This document shows, piece after piece, positions 36,135 to 37,955 of a stretch of 37,955 nucleotides of DNA; the stretch's first letter is position 1, and every line of letters starts with the position of its first letter. A program made the translations under genes and the position numbers. The stretch is from a virus. The notes under the pieces were generated by a model that was not told where the DNA came from, searched no databases, and saw only the letters and a list, made by a program, of their open reading frames with translations. The stretch spans positions 1-37,955 of the IMG/VR virus record IMGVR_UViG_3300024273_001131. One strand, 5' to 3'.

Positions 36135-37955
36135 ATGGAATCTAAAAAATCATTTGATCAGTATGTTAAAGAATCATTAGCAATGCTAAATGAGGCTAAA
36201 AAAGAAGCTGGTCTTTCAAAGGAAGAAACTTTAGTAGTTGCACAAAAATTTGCAGATGCAATGTCTAAAGCAGACAACGCAAAAGTTACTGTTAATAAAA
36301 GAACATTAGAGGAAGATTCATTTGACCTTGATGTTAATGGAGAAGAATATGACGGAGGATCTTATATAATTTACCAAAACGGTGATGTGATGAATGCTGC
36401 TGTTCCAGGTAATCCAATATACGGTAAGAAAAATGATACTGTAGATACTATTGCCAAGAATATGAAAAAAATGATTGGTGAATCTTTTGTTAAAGAAGGA
36501 GTTGACATGGAAGAATTACAAGATACATTAAAAAGAGTTAAAAAAGAAAATCCTGGTAAAAAAATAGGATACGCTTTTATCAAAGATGCATCAAAAGGAT
36601 ATAAGATTTCAATTAACGGAGAATATGTTAATGAATCATCTGATACTGAATCATTATATAATGTAATTGACAAAAAATCAGGTGAAGTAATGAGCGATGA
36701 ACCTCTTAAAAAAGATTTAGCAAAGAAATTTGCTGCTAAAAAAACAGGATGGATTATTCAAGTTAATGAATCGCTAGTTACTGAAGGTAGAGTTACTCTT
36801 AAAAGAAGATACACTGAAAATCATCCAGCAGTTACCGTTGGTAAAAATGCTACTATTAGAAATAAAGTACTAGAAGCAATAAAAGACGGAAAAATATCAC
36901 AAGAACAATTTGATAATATTGTTTCTGAATTATCAAATGATTCTAAAAGATGGACTAAAAGTAATTCAAAATATTTTAGTGTTTCTGAAGAAGGAGTTTC
37001 TTTATCAAAATTCGGAAGAAAGGTATTAAATAGTGTTACTGTCAACGAAGCAACTACAAAAAATCCAGAAATATGGGTTCCTGGTGGATTTGACAAAGAA
37101 GTAAGCAAAATACCAAACCAAAAAATAGATGTTGCAACTATTACTAAAATAGCAAAAAAATATGATGTCGATATCGATGATGCAATTGCATACGTTGAAT
37201 ATGGATGGGATATTGACTTATCAGAAAACACAAACACAAATATGAAAACAAAATTTATTTATGAATCATTTGGAGAATTTGTAAACTCCTTAAATGAATC
37301 TACTTTAAACGAGGCTTTTGCTTCTGCAAAGCTTGCAAGCATTTTAACTGGAGCTAATAAAATGGACAAGGATCTTCCATCTGCGTTTTATAGCATGTCA
37401 AAATTAGCACTTGATAAAATTCAAGATATTGATATTATTGAAATGACACCAGATCAAGCAAAGAAGGAGAAAAGAGCAAGCGCAGTTTACCTTTATTTCA
37501 CTACAAATGAAAAGGAAAACCCGTATGCAGGAAAAAGTTCTTATAATAAACATACAATCCCATCGAATACATTATTAGCAATCACAGATGGTTCAAATGA
37601 GTGGATGGCAACTGAATGGCAAAGATCTTATACTGGAGACAAGAAATCAATAAGAACTTTAAAAACTACAAAAAGAGATGATTCTGACGGTATTGATAAA
37701 TCAGGTGCAAGCAATCAATACGGTTCAGGTATTTCAAGCATGAAACAAGTTGTTGATTTAGCAGACAGAGCATACTGTTTAGATTTAACAGTTCTTAAAG
37801 CAAGATATTCTACACTAGCACAAAAAGATGAAAGATCTGCTGCTAAAAAAGGAGCAACAGCATTCATGAATGACAAAGAATTTAAAGCTGAAAATAAGAA
37901 AAGATATAATGACATTCTAGCTTCTAAAGCCGCTACAATGCCAATGGAGATCGGA
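36135..37955 (+). CDS. second putative head polyprotein (partial, runs off the window)
   Basis: An open frame from ATG at 36135 reads 607 codons with no stop to the window edge, so it is 3'-truncated. It begins with a targeting-like motif (SFDQYVKES, 6-14) and LNE20|A. More [VL]-x-E sites follow: VKE121|G, VNE167|S, VNE212|S, VTE217|G, VNE305|A, LNE388|S, LNE393|A. Met370 begins a second targeting-like stretch (MKTKFIYESFGEFV) after an A-rich context, so this may be a fusion of two internal proteins or contain an internal start at 37242. It is charged, Lys- and Glu-rich, with no enzymatic motif recognised. Role inferred as prohead core or cargo. Confidence 0.65.
   Translation, partial: MESKKSFDQYVKESLAMLNEAKKEAGLSKEETLVVAQKFADAMSKADNAKVTVNKRTLEEDSFDLDVNGEEYDGGSYIIYQNGDVMNAAVPGNPIYGKKNDTVDTIAKNMKKMIGESFVKEGVDMEELQDTLKRVKKENPGKKIGYAFIKDASKGYKISINGEYVNESSDTESLYNVIDKKSGEVMSDEPLKKDLAKKFAAKKTGWIIQVNESLVTEGRVTLKRRYTENHPAVTVGKNATIRNKVLEAIKDGKISQEQFDNIVSELSNDSKRWTKSNSKYFSVSEEGVSLSKFGRKVLNSVTVNEATTKNPEIWVPGGFDKEVSKIPNQKIDVATITKIAKKYDVDIDDAIAYVEYGWDIDLSENTNTNMKTKFIYESFGEFVNSLNESTLNEAFASAKLASILTGANKMDKDLPSAFYSMSKLALDKIQDIDIIEMTPDQAKKEKRASAVYLYFTTNEKENPYAGKSSYNKHTIPSNTLLAITDGSNEWMATEWQRSYTGDKKSIRTLKTTKRDDSDGIDKSGASNQYGSGISSMKQVVDLADRAYCLDLTVLKARYSTLAQKDERSAAKKGATAFMNDKEFKAENKKRYNDILASKAATMPMEIG

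Noticed and set aside
36371-37915. Minus-strand frames over the last gene
   Set aside because: The plus-strand frame is open for 607 codons with repeated motifs; the minus frames are shadows.

Overview
The window is an AT-rich, densely packed, entirely plus-strand stretch of a T4-like contractile-tailed phage (myovirus). The T4 gene families recognised from sequence are gp25, gp6, a gp19-type tail-tube fold, gp32 (single-stranded-DNA-binding protein), gp61 primase, UvsY and UvsW. The order is not that of T4 itself, and a RuvC-like resolvase is present. Start codons lack Shine-Dalgarno sequences and follow A-rich leaders, which suggests a Bacteroidetes/Flavobacteriia host; that is an inference. 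No tRNA, CRISPR array, insertion sequence or integrase was seen. No stretch over 300 bases lacks a gene; the longest gap is 26541-26788.

Layout. (1) 1-25502 is a tail/baseplate/fibre block: gp25, gp6, a small unknown, a 1033-aa protein of gp7 size and position, several very large virion-type proteins, a 1839-aa protein with a six-unit delta-60 repeat region, two paralogous collagen-like tail-collar fibres, a membrane-anchored protein, and a tail-tube-fold protein. (2) 25515-26540 holds a small protein with a capsid-targeting-like N-terminus and a glycine-rich hydrophobic C-terminus, then the RuvC-like nuclease. (3) 26541-31142 is a replication/recombination block: regulatory region, gp32, primase, a small unknown, UvsY, UvsW. 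(4) 31176-37955 is the most unusual part: four consecutive genes that look like cargo or core proteins of the prohead.

The main discovery candidate is region 4 together with the gene at 25515. T4 internal head proteins carry a short capsid-targeting sequence of the MKTYxEFIxE type and are cut by the prohead protease after (L/I)xE, before A/G/S. Here the same syntax, [VLI]-x-E|[GAS], recurs throughout a 557-aa protein and a protein of at least 607 aa, as if both were polyproteins chopped into small pieces. It also occurs in two proteins resembling nucleic-acid enzymes: a ligase-like nucleotidyltransferase with an N-terminal targeting-like tag, and a fusion of a second ligase-like domain with a nucleotide adenylyl/cytidylyltransferase. 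In the fusion a site lies exactly between the two domains and another lies before a C-terminal tag. I infer that enzymes are packaged in the head, released from their tags by the prohead protease, and possibly injected with the DNA. RNA repair or NAD metabolism, perhaps against host defence, is a speculative role. The tags and sites are visible in sequence; packaging, cleavage and function are inference.
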